From the NCBI GenBank assembly GCA_035555435.1, contig DATMGN010000005.1, positions 1 through 64,000 of the forward strand: 64,000 bases of DNA, given 5' to 3'. Position numbers and translations under genes: made by a program. This document shows positions 41,939-50,493 of this stretch, piece after piece. Each line of letters opens with the position of its first letter. Positions within the stretch are counted from its first letter, which is position 1. Source of the stretch: 73-13 sp035555435 (GTDB lineage: Bacteria > Actinomycetota > Actinomycetes > Actinomycetales > Microbacteriaceae). Under the pieces are notes generated by a model. The model worked only from the letters and a program-made list of their open reading frames with translations, had not been told where the DNA came from and did not search any database.

Positions 41939-42801
41939 GCTGCCTTCCCGAAGAGTCCCTGGGGCCGGATGACGAGGATGAGCGCCATCGGCAGGAAGAC
42001 CGTGAAGTAGGCGAACTCGGGGATCCACGTCTTCGCGAAGACGTCGATGAGTCCGATCGCGATGCTTCCGACCGCGGCGCCGGCGATCGAGCCGAGGCCG
42101 CCGATGATGATGACGACGAGCGCGTAGAGCAGCACCTCGTTCTGCACGCCCTGGAGGATCGGCGTGCGGCCGGCCCCGATCGTGCCGGCGATCGCGGCGA
42201 GCGCCGCGCCGACGACGAACATGCCCGTGAACACCCAGCGGATGTTGACGCCCATCGCCGAGATCATCTCCCGGTCGTCGACGCCCGCGCGCACGATCGC
42301 GCCGACGCGCGTCTTCGCCTGGACGATGGCGAGCGCGATGCCGACGAGGAGCGCGACGCCGATGATGAACACGCCGTACCAGGGGTAGGTGAAGTCGCCG
42401 ATCGTGAAGGCGCCCTGCGGCCGGACGTCGGCGGGCAGCTGCTGCGGGTCGCCGCCGAAGATCCAGAGGCAGACGTCGGCGACGACGAAGGAGACACCGA
42501 TCGTCAGCAGCACTTCGGGCAGTTCCTGACCGCGCACGAAGCGCAGCAGGACGGTCTCGACGAAGAACGCGAGCACCCCGACGACCGCGATCGCGGCGAT
42601 GAGGCCGACGAGCAGGTTGCCGGACAGCGCCGATACGACGATGCCGAGGTAGCCGCCGAGCATGTAGAACGCGCCATGCGCCATGTTGACGATGCGCATG
42701 AGCCCGAAGACGAGCGTGAGCCCGCTCGCCAGAAGGAAGAGCGTGGCACCGAAGCTCAGTCCGTTGAGGAGCTGTTGCCCGATGAACACTGGGGTGAACA
42801 C
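41935..42801 (-). CDS. ABC transporter permease, branched-chain amino acid type (LivH-like)
   Basis: Membrane protein of 288 residues with the LivH features NGLSFGATLFLLASGLTLVFG near the start and the ISAMGVNIR-type loop. It is first gene of the importer operon. The start is a GTG with GAGGAAGG about 11 bases upstream. The 118-base upstream region holds a LacI-type operator at 42874. Confidence 0.88.
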   Translation of the reverse strand: MFTPVFIGQQLLNGLSFGATLFLLASGLTLVFGLMRIVNMAHGAFYMLGGYLGIVVSALSGNLLVGLIAAIAVVGVLAFFVETVLLRFVRGQELPEVLLTIGVSFVVADVCLWIFGGDPQQLPADVRPQGAFTIGDFTYPWYGVFIIGVALLVGIALAIVQAKTRVGAIVRAGVDDREMISAMGVNIRWVFTGMFVVGAALAAIAGTIGAGRTPILQGVQNEVLLYALVVIIIGGLGSIAGAAVGSIAIGLIDVFAKTWIPEFAYFTVFLPMALILVIRPQGLFGKAA

Positions 42802-42873
42802 TTGCGGTGGCGCCTTCCTCGTCGTTGGGGAGGTGTTCAGTCACGCTGCAATGCGCGAGTGGGAACGATCAAA

Positions 42874-42886
42874 GCAACCGTTTGCA
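42874..42886. promoter_or_regulatory. Candidate LacI-family operator
   Basis: GCAACCGTTTGCA is the reverse complement of TGCAAACGGTTGC and matches the site at 35824 in both halves. It lies about 75 bases before the importer operon, so the LacI protein at 45100 probably controls import. Confidence 0.6.
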
Positions 42887-42919
42887 TTCCTGTCAAATGA
42901 TCGGCCGCCCGGTTCGATA

Positions 42920-44137
42920 TCAATCCGGTGACGACTCGTCGGATCGAGTCGAAACGGAGCCTTGCGCCTCGACCGGCCGATAGCGCGCCCTACCGACAGA
43001 ACCCCCGATGAGGAACACGATCGAGCCGCCGAGCGACGCGAGGAAGAGCGTCGGGAAGGCGTGCGCATCGACGGCGAGCTGGCCGAGCGCCGCCCCCATC
43101 GCGCCGCCGAGCATGAGCGAGATCGAGAAGAACGTCATGCCCATCGCCCGCGCCTGCGTCGCCGCATCCGTCATCCAGGTCTGCAGCGTCGTGTGCGCGA
43201 GGGCCCAGGACACGCCCATCAGCGCCGCGCCCGCGAGCACGGTCCCGGGCGAGACGCCCGTGAGCAGGACCGAGAACGCCGCGACCGCCGCGATCCCGCC
43301 CGCGAGCATGAAGACCCACGGCTTGATCCTGCGGACGAAGAGCTTCATCGTCTGGCTCACCGCCACGACCGCGACGCCGAAGGCGGCCGTCACGAGCCCC
43401 GCGACGAACGCGCCCTCGCCCACCTGCTGGAGCGCCTGCGGTAGGAAGTTGTAGACCCCGATGAGCAGCAGCCCCTCGAGGATCGTGAAGGCGTAGAGAC
43501 CCAGCGCGACGGGATTGCGGGCGAGGTGACGCAGCTGCGGGATGATCCGCTCGTCGCCGACGTGCCTCGGCTCGGGCAGGCGCACGAGCAACACGACGAG
43601 GATCGCCGTCACGACCGAGAACCCGGCGAAGATCCAGCGCCAGCCGACGAGCTCCGCGAGGCCGCCCGCGCCGAGCGTGCCGGCCGCGAGGCCGAGCGCC
43701 GTCGCGGTCGCGAGGTTCGACATCGCGGCGGGACGGCGATCGAGCGGCAGCGTGTCGCTCAGGTAGACGAGCACCGCTGCGAACGTCGCGGCGAAGGCGC
43801 CGCCACTCGCGACGCGGGCGACGATGAAGAACGCGAGGTCGGGAGCGAGCGCGCTCGCGACACCCGCCGCGGTCGCGATCGCCGTCGAGACCCAGAGCAC
43901 CCGGACCCGCCCCCACTTCGTCTGGAGCGGGCCCCAGAGCAGCTGCAGCGCGGCATAGGCGAGCGCGTGGCCCGTGATCGCCCAACCCGTCAGCGCGAGG
44001 CTCGCCTGATCGAAGTCGGCCGCGATCATGGGGATGAGCGGAAGCGCGAGCGCCCGGTCGATCGTCGACCAGAAGATCGCGAACGGGAGGACGAGCCCCG
44101 GCCCGAGCACCCCGACCGTCCGGGGGGAGGTCCTCAC
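42920..44137 (-). CDS. MFS transporter
   Basis: Membrane protein of 405 residues with about twelve hydrophobic segments; a paralogue of 29033-30274 by general layout and the shared AHTxxQxWMTDA stretch. The start is a GTG four bases after the cupin stop, so the two are one unit. An aromatic-acid or metabolite carrier is likely; the ligand is unknown. Confidence 0.82.
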   Translation of the reverse strand: MRTSPRTVGVLGPGLVLPFAIFWSTIDRALALPLIPMIAADFDQASLALTGWAITGHALAYAALQLLWGPLQTKWGRVRVLWVSTAIATAAGVASALAPDLAFFIVARVASGGAFAATFAAVLVYLSDTLPLDRRPAAMSNLATATALGLAAGTLGAGGLAELVGWRWIFAGFSVVTAILVVLLVRLPEPRHVGDERIIPQLRHLARNPVALGLYAFTILEGLLLIGVYNFLPQALQQVGEGAFVAGLVTAAFGVAVVAVSQTMKLFVRRIKPWVFMLAGGIAAVAAFSVLLTGVSPGTVLAGAALMGVSWALAHTTLQTWMTDAATQARAMGMTFFSISLMLGGAMGAALGQLAVDAHAFPTLFLASLGGSIVFLIGGSVGRARYRPVEAQGSVSTRSDESSPD

Positions 44138-44141
44138 CGCG

Positions 44142-45035
44142 TCAGGCCCGACCCTCGAGCTTGTCCGCGAGGTAGTCCCAGTCGCGCGCGAAGCGGTAGG
44201 CGTGACGCGACGGCATCTGCGGCGCCTGCGTCTCGAGCCAGGTCACCTCGGCGCCCGTCGCCGCGAACGAGTGCACGCACCCCACGCCCGCCCACGCGAA
44301 GTCGCCGGGGCCGAGGAGCACCTCTTCGCCGTCGAACGTCGCGAGCACCTCGCCGTCGGTCACGAGGTACGCCTCCTCGAGCGGGTGGTCGTGCGGCCCC
44401 GCCTTCCCGTCCGGCTCGTACTGGACCATGAACATCGTCCCGAGGCTCGCCCCCAGATCCGAGTCGACCATCATCTTGAGCGAGATCCCGCTGTACACGA
44501 GGAGCGCCGTGCGCATGCTCGCCGAGACGGCGAGCAACTCCTGCGACTGGCGACCGGGGTTCATGTGCTCGGCCGTGATGTTGCCGAAGGACCGGGTCCG
44601 CGGATCGCGGGTGTCGACGCGCACGGGCGGGACCTCGGGGAGCTCCGCGACGCGGTAGGTGTCGCTGCCATGGCGTTGCCTCGCGGGCGGGGTCAGCAGG
44701 TCCGCCCAGACCGCTCCCCTGTCCGCGAGCGCCGTCCAGCGATGCGGGACGCCGATCGGCAGGATGCCGTAGTCGCCCGCGACGAGGTGGACCGTCGCCT
44801 CGGGCGTCGCGAGCACGACCTCGCCGTGAAGGATGTGGAAGCTCTCCTCGAAGGAGTGGACGTGCGTCGCGCTGGCGCCTCCCGCCTCGATCCGCGTGAC
44901 GCCGAACTCGGTGTGCGCGGCGCCGTCGGCCTCGCCGACCGCGCGCCAGCGCGTGATGCCGAGCGCGCCGGGGATGAGGGTGCCGGGCGGCAGGTACTCC
45001 GCGTCAGCGCCGCGACGGATCACGTATCCAGCCAT
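44142..45035 (-). CDS. Bicupin domain protein
   Basis: Protein of 297 residues with two cupin barrels, both with complete metal-binding motifs: HVHSFEES ... HGEV in the first and HDHPLEEA ... DGEV in the second. Such bicupins include dioxygenases, isomerases and ureidoglycine aminohydrolase-like enzymes; no diagnostic substrate residue separates them here. It is too short and has the wrong motifs for a gentisate dioxygenase call. Located between a LacI regulator gene and an MFS gene on the same strand. Confidence 0.77.
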   Translation of the reverse strand: MAGYVIRRGADAEYLPPGTLIPGALGITRWRAVGEADGAAHTEFGVTRIEAGGASATHVHSFEESFHILHGEVVLATPEATVHLVAGDYGILPIGVPHRWTALADRGAVWADLLTPPARQRHGSDTYRVAELPEVPPVRVDTRDPRTRSFGNITAEHMNPGRQSQELLAVSASMRTALLVYSGISLKMMVDSDLGASLGTMFMVQYEPDGKAGPHDHPLEEAYLVTDGEVLATFDGEEVLLGPGDFAWAGVGCVHSFAATGAEVTWLETQAPQMPSRHAYRFARDWDYLADKLEGRA

Positions 45036-45046
45036 GTCAGCCTCGT

Positions 45047-45076
45047 CTCGCGTTGTTCAGCAGGAGCGAACGCGAG
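45047..45076. terminator. Inverted repeat between lacI-like and cupin genes
   Basis: Perfect 8-bp arms CTCGCGTT (45047-45054) and AACGCGAG (45069-45076), 14 bases apart. It sits downstream of the LacI-type gene and just upstream of the cupin gene, so it could be a terminator for the first or an operator for the second. Confidence 0.4.
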
Positions 45077-45099
45077 TCAATCCGAAGGATCGGCGAGAG

Positions 45100-46134
45100 T
45101 CAACTCGGAGCGGGGCCCGTCGAGCCGCGGACGATGAGGGAGACCGGCAGCCGGACGGTGATCGGCTCCTGGACGCCCGAGGAGATCCCCTCGAGCAGGA
45201 TGCGCGCCGCCTCCGCGCCCATCTCGTGCGTCGGCACGCGCACGGTCGTCAGCGGCGGCCAGAAATCCTCGGCGAACGTGATGTCGTTGAACCCGACGAC
45301 CGAGACATCGCCCGGGCACGACAGCCCGTGGACGCGCAGCGAGCGCAGCACGCCGAGGGCGATGAGATCGTTGCTCGCGCTGACCGCCGTCGGCCGCACC
45401 TGGCGCTCCGTCAGCACGACGTCCATCGCGCGCTGACCCGCCTCGACGGTGAGCGCCGAGGCCTCGATGACGTCCGCGACGACGCCGCGGATCGAGCGGC
45501 ACGCCTCGACGAACGCCATGGTGCGGGTCGCGCTCGTCGACAGCTCGGGCGGGCCCGCGATGTGCAGCAGGCGGCGGTGGCCGAGCTCGGTGAGGTGGGC
45601 GACCGAGGCGGCGACCCCGCTCGCGTCGTTGCCGGTCACGAGCGGATACGGGACTGCGCCGCCGTCGCGGTTGACCATGACCGCCTTGACGCCCGCGGCG
45701 TAGACCTCGGCGAGCGCCGACTGGTGCTGCTGCTGCCCCGAGGCGACGATGAGGCCGTCGACGCGACGGCCGAGCAGCGACTCGAACGCGGTGCGTTCGA
45801 TCGCCTCCGAGCTGTCGGTATTGGCGAGGAGGACCGTGTAGCCGCGCGGCTGGAGGAAGTTCTCGATGCCGCGCACGATGGGCGGGAAGAACGGGTTCGT
45901 GAGGTCCGGGATGACGACGCCAATCGTCGTGGAGCTGCTCGTGCGCAGACCCCGGGCCATCGCGTTCGGCACATAGCCGAGCTCGGCCGCCGCGCGCTCC
46001 ACCCGCTCGACCGTCGCGGCGCTCACCTGGTGCCGGGTCGTCGCGCCGAGGGCGCGCGAGACCGTCGCCTTGTGCACGTTCGCGAGCCGCGCGACGTCAT
46101 CGATCGTCGCGCGCCGCACCCCGTCGATCGCCAT
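45100..46134 (-). CDS. LacI family transcriptional regulator
   Basis: Regulator of 344 residues: an N-terminal helix-turn-helix (ATIDDVARLANVHKATVSRAL, with the RAL hinge-contact residues of LacI proteins) and a type I periplasmic-binding-like effector domain (IGVVIPDLTNPFFPPIVRGIE, DGLIVASG, SVVGFNDITFAEDFWPPLTTV). It is the best candidate to bind TGCAAYCGRTTGCA-type sites upstream of the importer operon and the dehydrogenase unit. Its start is only 18 bases after rlmB, so it may be transcribed partly by read-through from that housekeeping gene. Confidence 0.88.
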   Translation of the reverse strand: MAIDGVRRATIDDVARLANVHKATVSRALGATTRHQVSAATVERVERAAAELGYVPNAMARGLRTSSSTTIGVVIPDLTNPFFPPIVRGIENFLQPRGYTVLLANTDSSEAIERTAFESLLGRRVDGLIVASGQQQHQSALAEVYAAGVKAVMVNRDGGAVPYPLVTGNDASGVAASVAHLTELGHRRLLHIAGPPELSTSATRTMAFVEACRSIRGVVADVIEASALTVEAGQRAMDVVLTERQVRPTAVSASNDLIALGVLRSLRVHGLSCPGDVSVVGFNDITFAEDFWPPLTTVRVPTHEMGAEAARILLEGISSGVQEPITVRLPVSLIVRGSTGPAPS

Positions 46135-46152
46135 CGTCCGCCCCCGGTCCGC

Positions 46153-47190
46153 TCAGGAACGAGATCGTAGCCGTGCGACCTCGTACAGCGCGACGCTTGC
46201 CGCGACGCCCGCGTTGAGCGATTCGGTCGCGGCGCTGATCGGGATCGAGACGATCGCGTCGCACGCCTCCGTGACGATGCGCGAGAGGCCCTTGCCCTCG
46301 CTACCGACGACGACGACGAGGGGCTGCTGCGCGAGGTCGAGATCGTGCAGCGACACGTCGCCCCCGCCATCGAGGCCGAGCACGAAGACGCCGCGCGACT
46401 TGAACGCGTTGAGCGTCTGCGTGAGGTTAGAGGCCATCGCGACGGGCAGGCGCGCGGCGGCCCCCGCGGACGTCTTCCATGCCGCCGCGGTCATACCGGC
46501 AGCGCGGCGCTGCGGGACGATGACGCCCTGGCCGCCGAACGCCGCAGTCGAGCGGACGATCGCGCCGAGGTTGCGGGGGTCGGTCACGCCGTCGAGCGCG
46601 ACGAGGAGCGGCGTCTGGCCGCGCCCCAGGATCTCGTCGAGCAGGTCGAGCGGGTGCGCGTAGTCATAGGGCGGGACCTTGAGCGCGACGCCCTGGTGCA
46701 CCGTGCCGACGTCCGTCATCCGGTCGAGCTCCTGGCGGGTCACCTCCACGATCGGGAGGTTGCGGCCGTTCGCGCTCGCGATGATCTGCTTGACGCGATC
46801 GTCGAACTCGATGCGCTGGGCGAGGTAGAGCGTGTGCGCGGGGATCTTCGCCGCGAAGGCCTCGAGCACCGAGTTGCGGCCCGTCACGAGCTCCGCCTGG
46901 GCCTCGGTCTTGGCCGGGCGGCGGCGAGCCTGCTCGCGCTCGGTGAAGGCCTTCTCGGCGATCGTCGCATCGGGCGCCCCCTTTGCGGTGCGCCCCCTGC
47001 CGACGGCCTTGCCGACCGCGGCCGCGTTGCGCTCTGCCTGCGCCTTGCGCTTCGCGGCGACGTGGTACGGGCGGTCCTCCGCCTTCGGCGTGGGCCCCTT
47101 CCCCTCGAGCGCCTGGCGGCCCTGACCGCCCGAGCCCATCTTGCGCGAGCTCTTCTTCCCGGCCGCGCCCGGCCGTCCCGGCTTCGTCAT
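46153..47190 (-). CDS. rlmB: 23S rRNA (guanosine-2'-O-)-methyltransferase, RlmB family
   Basis: SPOUT methyltransferase of 345 residues that methylates a 23S rRNA guanosine. The first 100 residues are lysine/arginine-rich and disordered, as in actinobacterial members; then come the RNA-binding domain (GRNSVLEAF) and the knotted SPOUT domain (DGVTDPRNLGAIVRSTAAFG, VGSEGKGLSR, SIPISAATESLNAGVAASVALYE). The ATG overlaps the cysS stop by four bases. It marks the border between the housekeeping block and the accessory region. Confidence 0.92.
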   Translation of the reverse strand: MTKPGRPGAAGKKSSRKMGSGGQGRQALEGKGPTPKAEDRPYHVAAKRKAQAERNAAAVGKAVGRGRTAKGAPDATIAEKAFTEREQARRRPAKTEAQAELVTGRNSVLEAFAAKIPAHTLYLAQRIEFDDRVKQIIASANGRNLPIVEVTRQELDRMTDVGTVHQGVALKVPPYDYAHPLDLLDEILGRGQTPLLVALDGVTDPRNLGAIVRSTAAFGGQGVIVPQRRAAGMTAAAWKTSAGAAARLPVAMASNLTQTLNAFKSRGVFVLGLDGGGDVSLHDLDLAQQPLVVVVGSEGKGLSRIVTEACDAIVSIPISAATESLNAGVAASVALYEVARLRSRS

Positions 47191-48599
47191 GTCAGGCTCC
47201 AATGCGTCTCGTCCTGGGCGTCCTCGATCGTGATGCCCGCGGCCGCCAGGACGTCGCGGATCTCGTCGGCGGCGGCGAAGTCGCGCCTCGCGCGGGCCTC
47301 AGCACGGCGCTCGATGAGCCGCCCGACGAGCGCGTCGAGCGCGCCGCCCGCGACGCCGCCGGGCCGGGCGGCCGGGGGCTCGAGGCCGAGCACCGCGAGC
47401 ATCGACTGCACCTCGCCGCGGGCGCGCGCGGCCGCGGACGGGTCGCCCGCGTCGAGCGCCGCATTGCCCGCGCGAACCGTCTCGTGTAGCACCGCGAGCG
47501 CCTGCGGCACCCCGAGGTCGTCGTCCATCGCCTCGACGAACGCGGGCGGGAGCGGCAGGACGGCCGGATGGCCGGGGGCGGCGCTCGTCGCGAGCGCGCG
47601 GCCCGATCGCGTCAGGAACGCCTCGATCCTCTCGAGCGCCGCGGCGGCCTCCGCGAGCGAGCCGTCGTGCAGGTCGATCGTCGAGCGGTAGTGCGCGGCG
47701 GCGAGCAGGTAGCGCACGACCGCCGGCTCAGCCTGCGCGAGCACGTCGTGGGCGAAGACGGAGTTGCCGAGCGACTTCGACATCTTCTGGCCGTCGACCG
47801 TGACGAGCCCGTTGTGCAGCCAGTACGCCGCGAACTCGTCGCCCGCGGCGCTCGACTGCGCGAGCTCGTTCTCGTGGTGCGGGAAGCGCAGGTCGAGACC
47901 GCCGCCGTGGATGTCGAAGGCAGGGCCGAGGTAGCGGCGGGCCATGGCCGAGCACTCGATGTGCCAACCGGGCCGGCCGTCGCCCCAGGGAGACGACCAG
48001 CTCGCGTTCTGCGCCTCGGTCGGCTTGCGCCCCTTCCACAGCGCGAAGTCGCGGGGGTCGCGCTTGCCGCGCGGGTCCGCATCCTGCGCGTCCTGCATGT
48101 CCTCGCGGCGCTGGGACGTCAGGGCGCCGTAGGCGGGCCATGAGGCGGTGTCGAAGTAGACATCGCCCGAGCCGTCGACGGCGGCGTAGGCGTGTCCGCG
48201 CTCGACGAGGCGCGCGATGAGCGACTGCATCTCGGCGATGCTCGCGGTCGCCCGCGGTTCATACGTCGGCGGAAGGATGCCGATCGCGGCATATGCGCTC
48301 GTGAACTCGAGTTCGACGCGGTAGGCGAGTGCCCACCAGCGCTCGGGATCGCCCGCCTCGGCCGACGCCGTGAGGATCTTGTCGTCGATGTCGGTGACGT
48401 TGCGCACGAAGGTCACGTCAAAGCCGCGGTGCTCGAGCCAGCGGCGCCACAGGTCATAGACGAGCGCGGAGCGCAGGTGCCCGATGTGCGGGGAGGACTG
48501 GACGGTCGGGCCGCAGACGTACATCCCGATGCGTCCGGGCACACGGGGCACGAGGTCCACGACCTCGCGGACCTTCGTGTCATAGAGCCGGACCACCAC
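47187..48599 (-). CDS. cysS: Cysteine--tRNA ligase
   Basis: Class I aminoacyl-tRNA synthetase of about 470 residues: YVCGPTVQSSPHIGHLRS (zinc cysteine and HIGH motif), GWHIECSAM, FPHHENELAQS and KMSKSLGN. The start is placed at a GTG (48599), the first of two tandem GTG codons, just before VRLYDTK; further upstream lies a long hairpin, not coding. Function and family are certain, the start only probable. Order rlmB-cysS-ispDF-carD is conserved in actinobacteria. Confidence 0.95.
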   Translation of the reverse strand: MVVRLYDTKVREVVDLVPRVPGRIGMYVCGPTVQSSPHIGHLRSALVYDLWRRWLEHRGFDVTFVRNVTDIDDKILTASAEAGDPERWWALAYRVELEFTSAYAAIGILPPTYEPRATASIAEMQSLIARLVERGHAYAAVDGSGDVYFDTASWPAYGALTSQRREDMQDAQDADPRGKRDPRDFALWKGRKPTEAQNASWSSPWGDGRPGWHIECSAMARRYLGPAFDIHGGGLDLRFPHHENELAQSSAAGDEFAAYWLHNGLVTVDGQKMSKSLGNSVFAHDVLAQAEPAVVRYLLAAAHYRSTIDLHDGSLAEAAAALERIEAFLTRSGRALATSAAPGHPAVLPLPPAFVEAMDDDLGVPQALAVLHETVRAGNAALDAGDPSAAARARGEVQSMLAVLGLEPPAARPGGVAGGALDALVGRLIERRAEARARRDFAAADEIRDVLAAAGITIEDAQDETHWSLT

Positions 48600-48634
48600 C
48601 CGCCAAGCGTAGCCGTCGCGCCCGCTCCGCTCCC

Positions 48635-48700
48635 GAGGGTGCACGTTCGCACCCAGGGTGCGCGTCGGAGCGTGCACCCTGGGTGCAAACGTGCACCCTC
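48635..48700. repeat. Long inverted repeat between cysS and ispDF
   Basis: Two 27-base arms (48635-48661 and 48674-48700), each containing GGGTGCACGTT and GCACCCAGGGTGC elements, pair with a single mismatch around a 12-base loop. Each arm is itself partly palindromic (GGGTGC/GCACCC). It lies between two same-strand genes, so it may terminate or process the ispDF transcript before cysS. Confidence 0.75.
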
Positions 48701-48727
48701 AGCGGGCGGGAGGGCGGGGGTCCGGGG

Positions 48728-49900
48728 TCACGCGAGGAGCGCGGTGGCGATGGCGCCGATGCCACGGCCCTCACCCGTGAGGCCGAGCCCGTCGCTCGTC
48801 GTCGCTCCGACCGACACGGGCGCACCGACGAGCGCACTCAGCGTCGCCTCGACCTCGGCGCGTCGCGGCGCGAGCCGGGGACGGTCGCCGACGACCTCGA
48901 CGCTGACGTTGAGCACCCGATATCCGGCCGCGAGAACGCGATCCCGCGCGCGGGGCAGGAACCAGTCGGCATGCGCGCCCGCGGCGGCCGGATCGTCCGT
49001 GCCGAACAGCGAGCCGATGTCGCCGAGCCCCGCAGCGCCGAGGAGCGCGTCGACGATCGCGTGCGCGACGACGTCGCCATCGGAATGACCCGCGAGGCCG
49101 CGCTCGGTCGCCCACTCCACGCCCCCGAGCCACAGCGGGCCGGCACCCTCCTCGGCGAAGGCGTGCGCGTCCACTCCGACGCCGACGCGGCGAGCGGCCG
49201 GCTCGGCGTCAGGACCCAGCAGCTGCCGGGCGCGCTCGAGATCGGCAGCCGTCGTGATCTTGAACGCGAGCTCGTCGCCATCGACCGTGCGCACCGGGAC
49301 CCCCATGGCCTCGACGAGCGCCGCATCGTCGGTCTCATCGCGCGAGGCCTGGGCGTATGCCCGCTCGAGCACGGCGCGGGGGAACCCCTGCGGCGTCTGC
49401 ACCGCGACGAGCTCGCTGCGCGCCGGCGTGCCCGTCACGACGCCGTCGGCGACGCGCTTGATCGTGTCGGCGACGGGCAGCACCGGGATGACGGCATCGC
49501 CCGATGCCGCGACCTCGGCTGCTACCCGGTCGAAGAGCGCCGCGGGCGCGAGCGCGCGGGCTGCGTCGTGCACGAGCACGACATCGACGCCGGCCGGCAG
49601 GGCCGCGAGGCCGACGGCGACCGAGGCCTGCCGCGTCGAACCGCCCGCGACGATCGCGACCGAGTCGATGCGCGGGGACGCGAAGCGCTCGCGCAGGACG
49701 AGCCCGGCCTGGCGTTCTGCCGACGCGACATGCGAAGCGGGCACGACCACGACGACCGACCCGACCGACGCCGCATCCGAGACGCGCACGAGCGCGTGGT
49801 CGAGGACCGTCCAGTCCGCGAGCCCGACGAACGCCTTCGGGGTACCCGCGCCGAGGCGCGTGCCGCTGCCCGCGGCGACGACGATCACACCGACCGACAT
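48728..49900 (-). CDS. ispDF: Bifunctional IspD/IspF (MEP cytidylyltransferase / MECDP synthase)
   Basis: Fusion enzyme of 390 residues for two non-consecutive steps of the MEP isoprenoid pathway. IspD (about residues 1-230) has VVAAGSGTRLGAGTPKAF, VHDAARAL and TPQGFPRAVL. IspF (about 235-390) has VGVGVDAHAF and GHSDGDVVAHAIVDALLGA with metal-binding aspartate and histidines, ending GLTGEGRGIGA. IspD and IspF are separate genes in many actinobacteria, so the fusion is a lineage marker. It lies 51 bases after carD. Confidence 0.95.
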   Translation of the reverse strand: MSVGVIVVAAGSGTRLGAGTPKAFVGLADWTVLDHALVRVSDAASVGSVVVVVPASHVASAERQAGLVLRERFASPRIDSVAIVAGGSTRQASVAVGLAALPAGVDVVLVHDAARALAPAALFDRVAAEVAASGDAVIPVLPVADTIKRVADGVVTGTPARSELVAVQTPQGFPRAVLERAYAQASRDETDDAALVEAMGVPVRTVDGDELAFKITTAADLERARQLLGPDAEPAARRVGVGVDAHAFAEEGAGPLWLGGVEWATERGLAGHSDGDVVAHAIVDALLGAAGLGDIGSLFGTDDPAAAGAHADWFLPRARDRVLAAGYRVLNVSVEVVGDRPRLAPRRAEVEATLSALVGAPVSVGATTSDGLGLTGEGRGIGAIATALLA

Positions 49901-49951
49901 GCGGACCCCTCGCCTCGCTTCGCTCGCTCAGGGAACCGCGGGGAGCCGAGG

Positions 49952-50434
49952 CTAGGAGGCAAGGACCTCGTCGAGCACGACCGAGGCGCGCTCCTCATCC
50001 GTCTTCTCCGCGAGCGCGAGCTCCGAGATGAGGATCTGACGGGCCTTCGCGAGCATGCGCTTCTCGCCGGCGGACAGGCCGCGGTCCTGATCGCGGCGCC
50101 ACAGGTCGCGGACGACCTCCGAGACCTTGATGACATCGCCCGAGGCGAGCTTCTCGAGGTTCGCCTTGTAACGGCGAGACCAGTTCGTCGGCTCCTCGAT
50201 GAACGGCATGCGCAGCACCTCGAACACCCGGTCGAGGCCCTCCTTGCCGATGACGTCCCGCACGCCGACGAGGTCGACATTCTCCGCGGGCACCTCGATC
50301 GTCAGGTCGCCCTGAGCTACATTGAGCTTCAGGTAGACCTTCTCTTCCCCCTTGATGATTCGCTTCTTGATCTCAATGATCGTGGCGGCACCGTGGTGGG
50401 GGTAGACGACGGTTTCTCCGACCTCAAACAGCAT
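49952..50434 (-). CDS. carD: CarD family transcriptional regulator
   Basis: Protein of 160 residues with the N-terminal RNA-polymerase-interaction domain (MLFEVGETVVYPHHGAATI) and the helical DNA-binding C-terminal domain (SGDVIKVSEVVRDLWRRDQ, GLSAGEKRML). CarD stabilises open complexes at rRNA and other promoters and is essential in mycobacteria. AGAAGGGACC precedes the ATG. It is divergent from a lipoprotein gene over about 60 bases. Confidence 0.94.
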   Translation of the reverse strand: MLFEVGETVVYPHHGAATIIEIKKRIIKGEEKVYLKLNVAQGDLTIEVPAENVDLVGVRDVIGKEGLDRVFEVLRMPFIEEPTNWSRRYKANLEKLASGDVIKVSEVVRDLWRRDQDRGLSAGEKRMLAKARQILISELALAEKTDEERASVVLDEVLAS

Positions 50435-50493
50435 CGACAGGTCCCTTCTAAGGCAGTCAATCCTACCACCGGCGAGTGGGTAGGCTTGTCGGC

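Noticed and set aside
44142..45035. Bicupin as gentisate or homogentisate ring-cleavage dioxygenase
   Set aside because: The cupin motifs are general; the length and conserved segments of those dioxygenases are not present.
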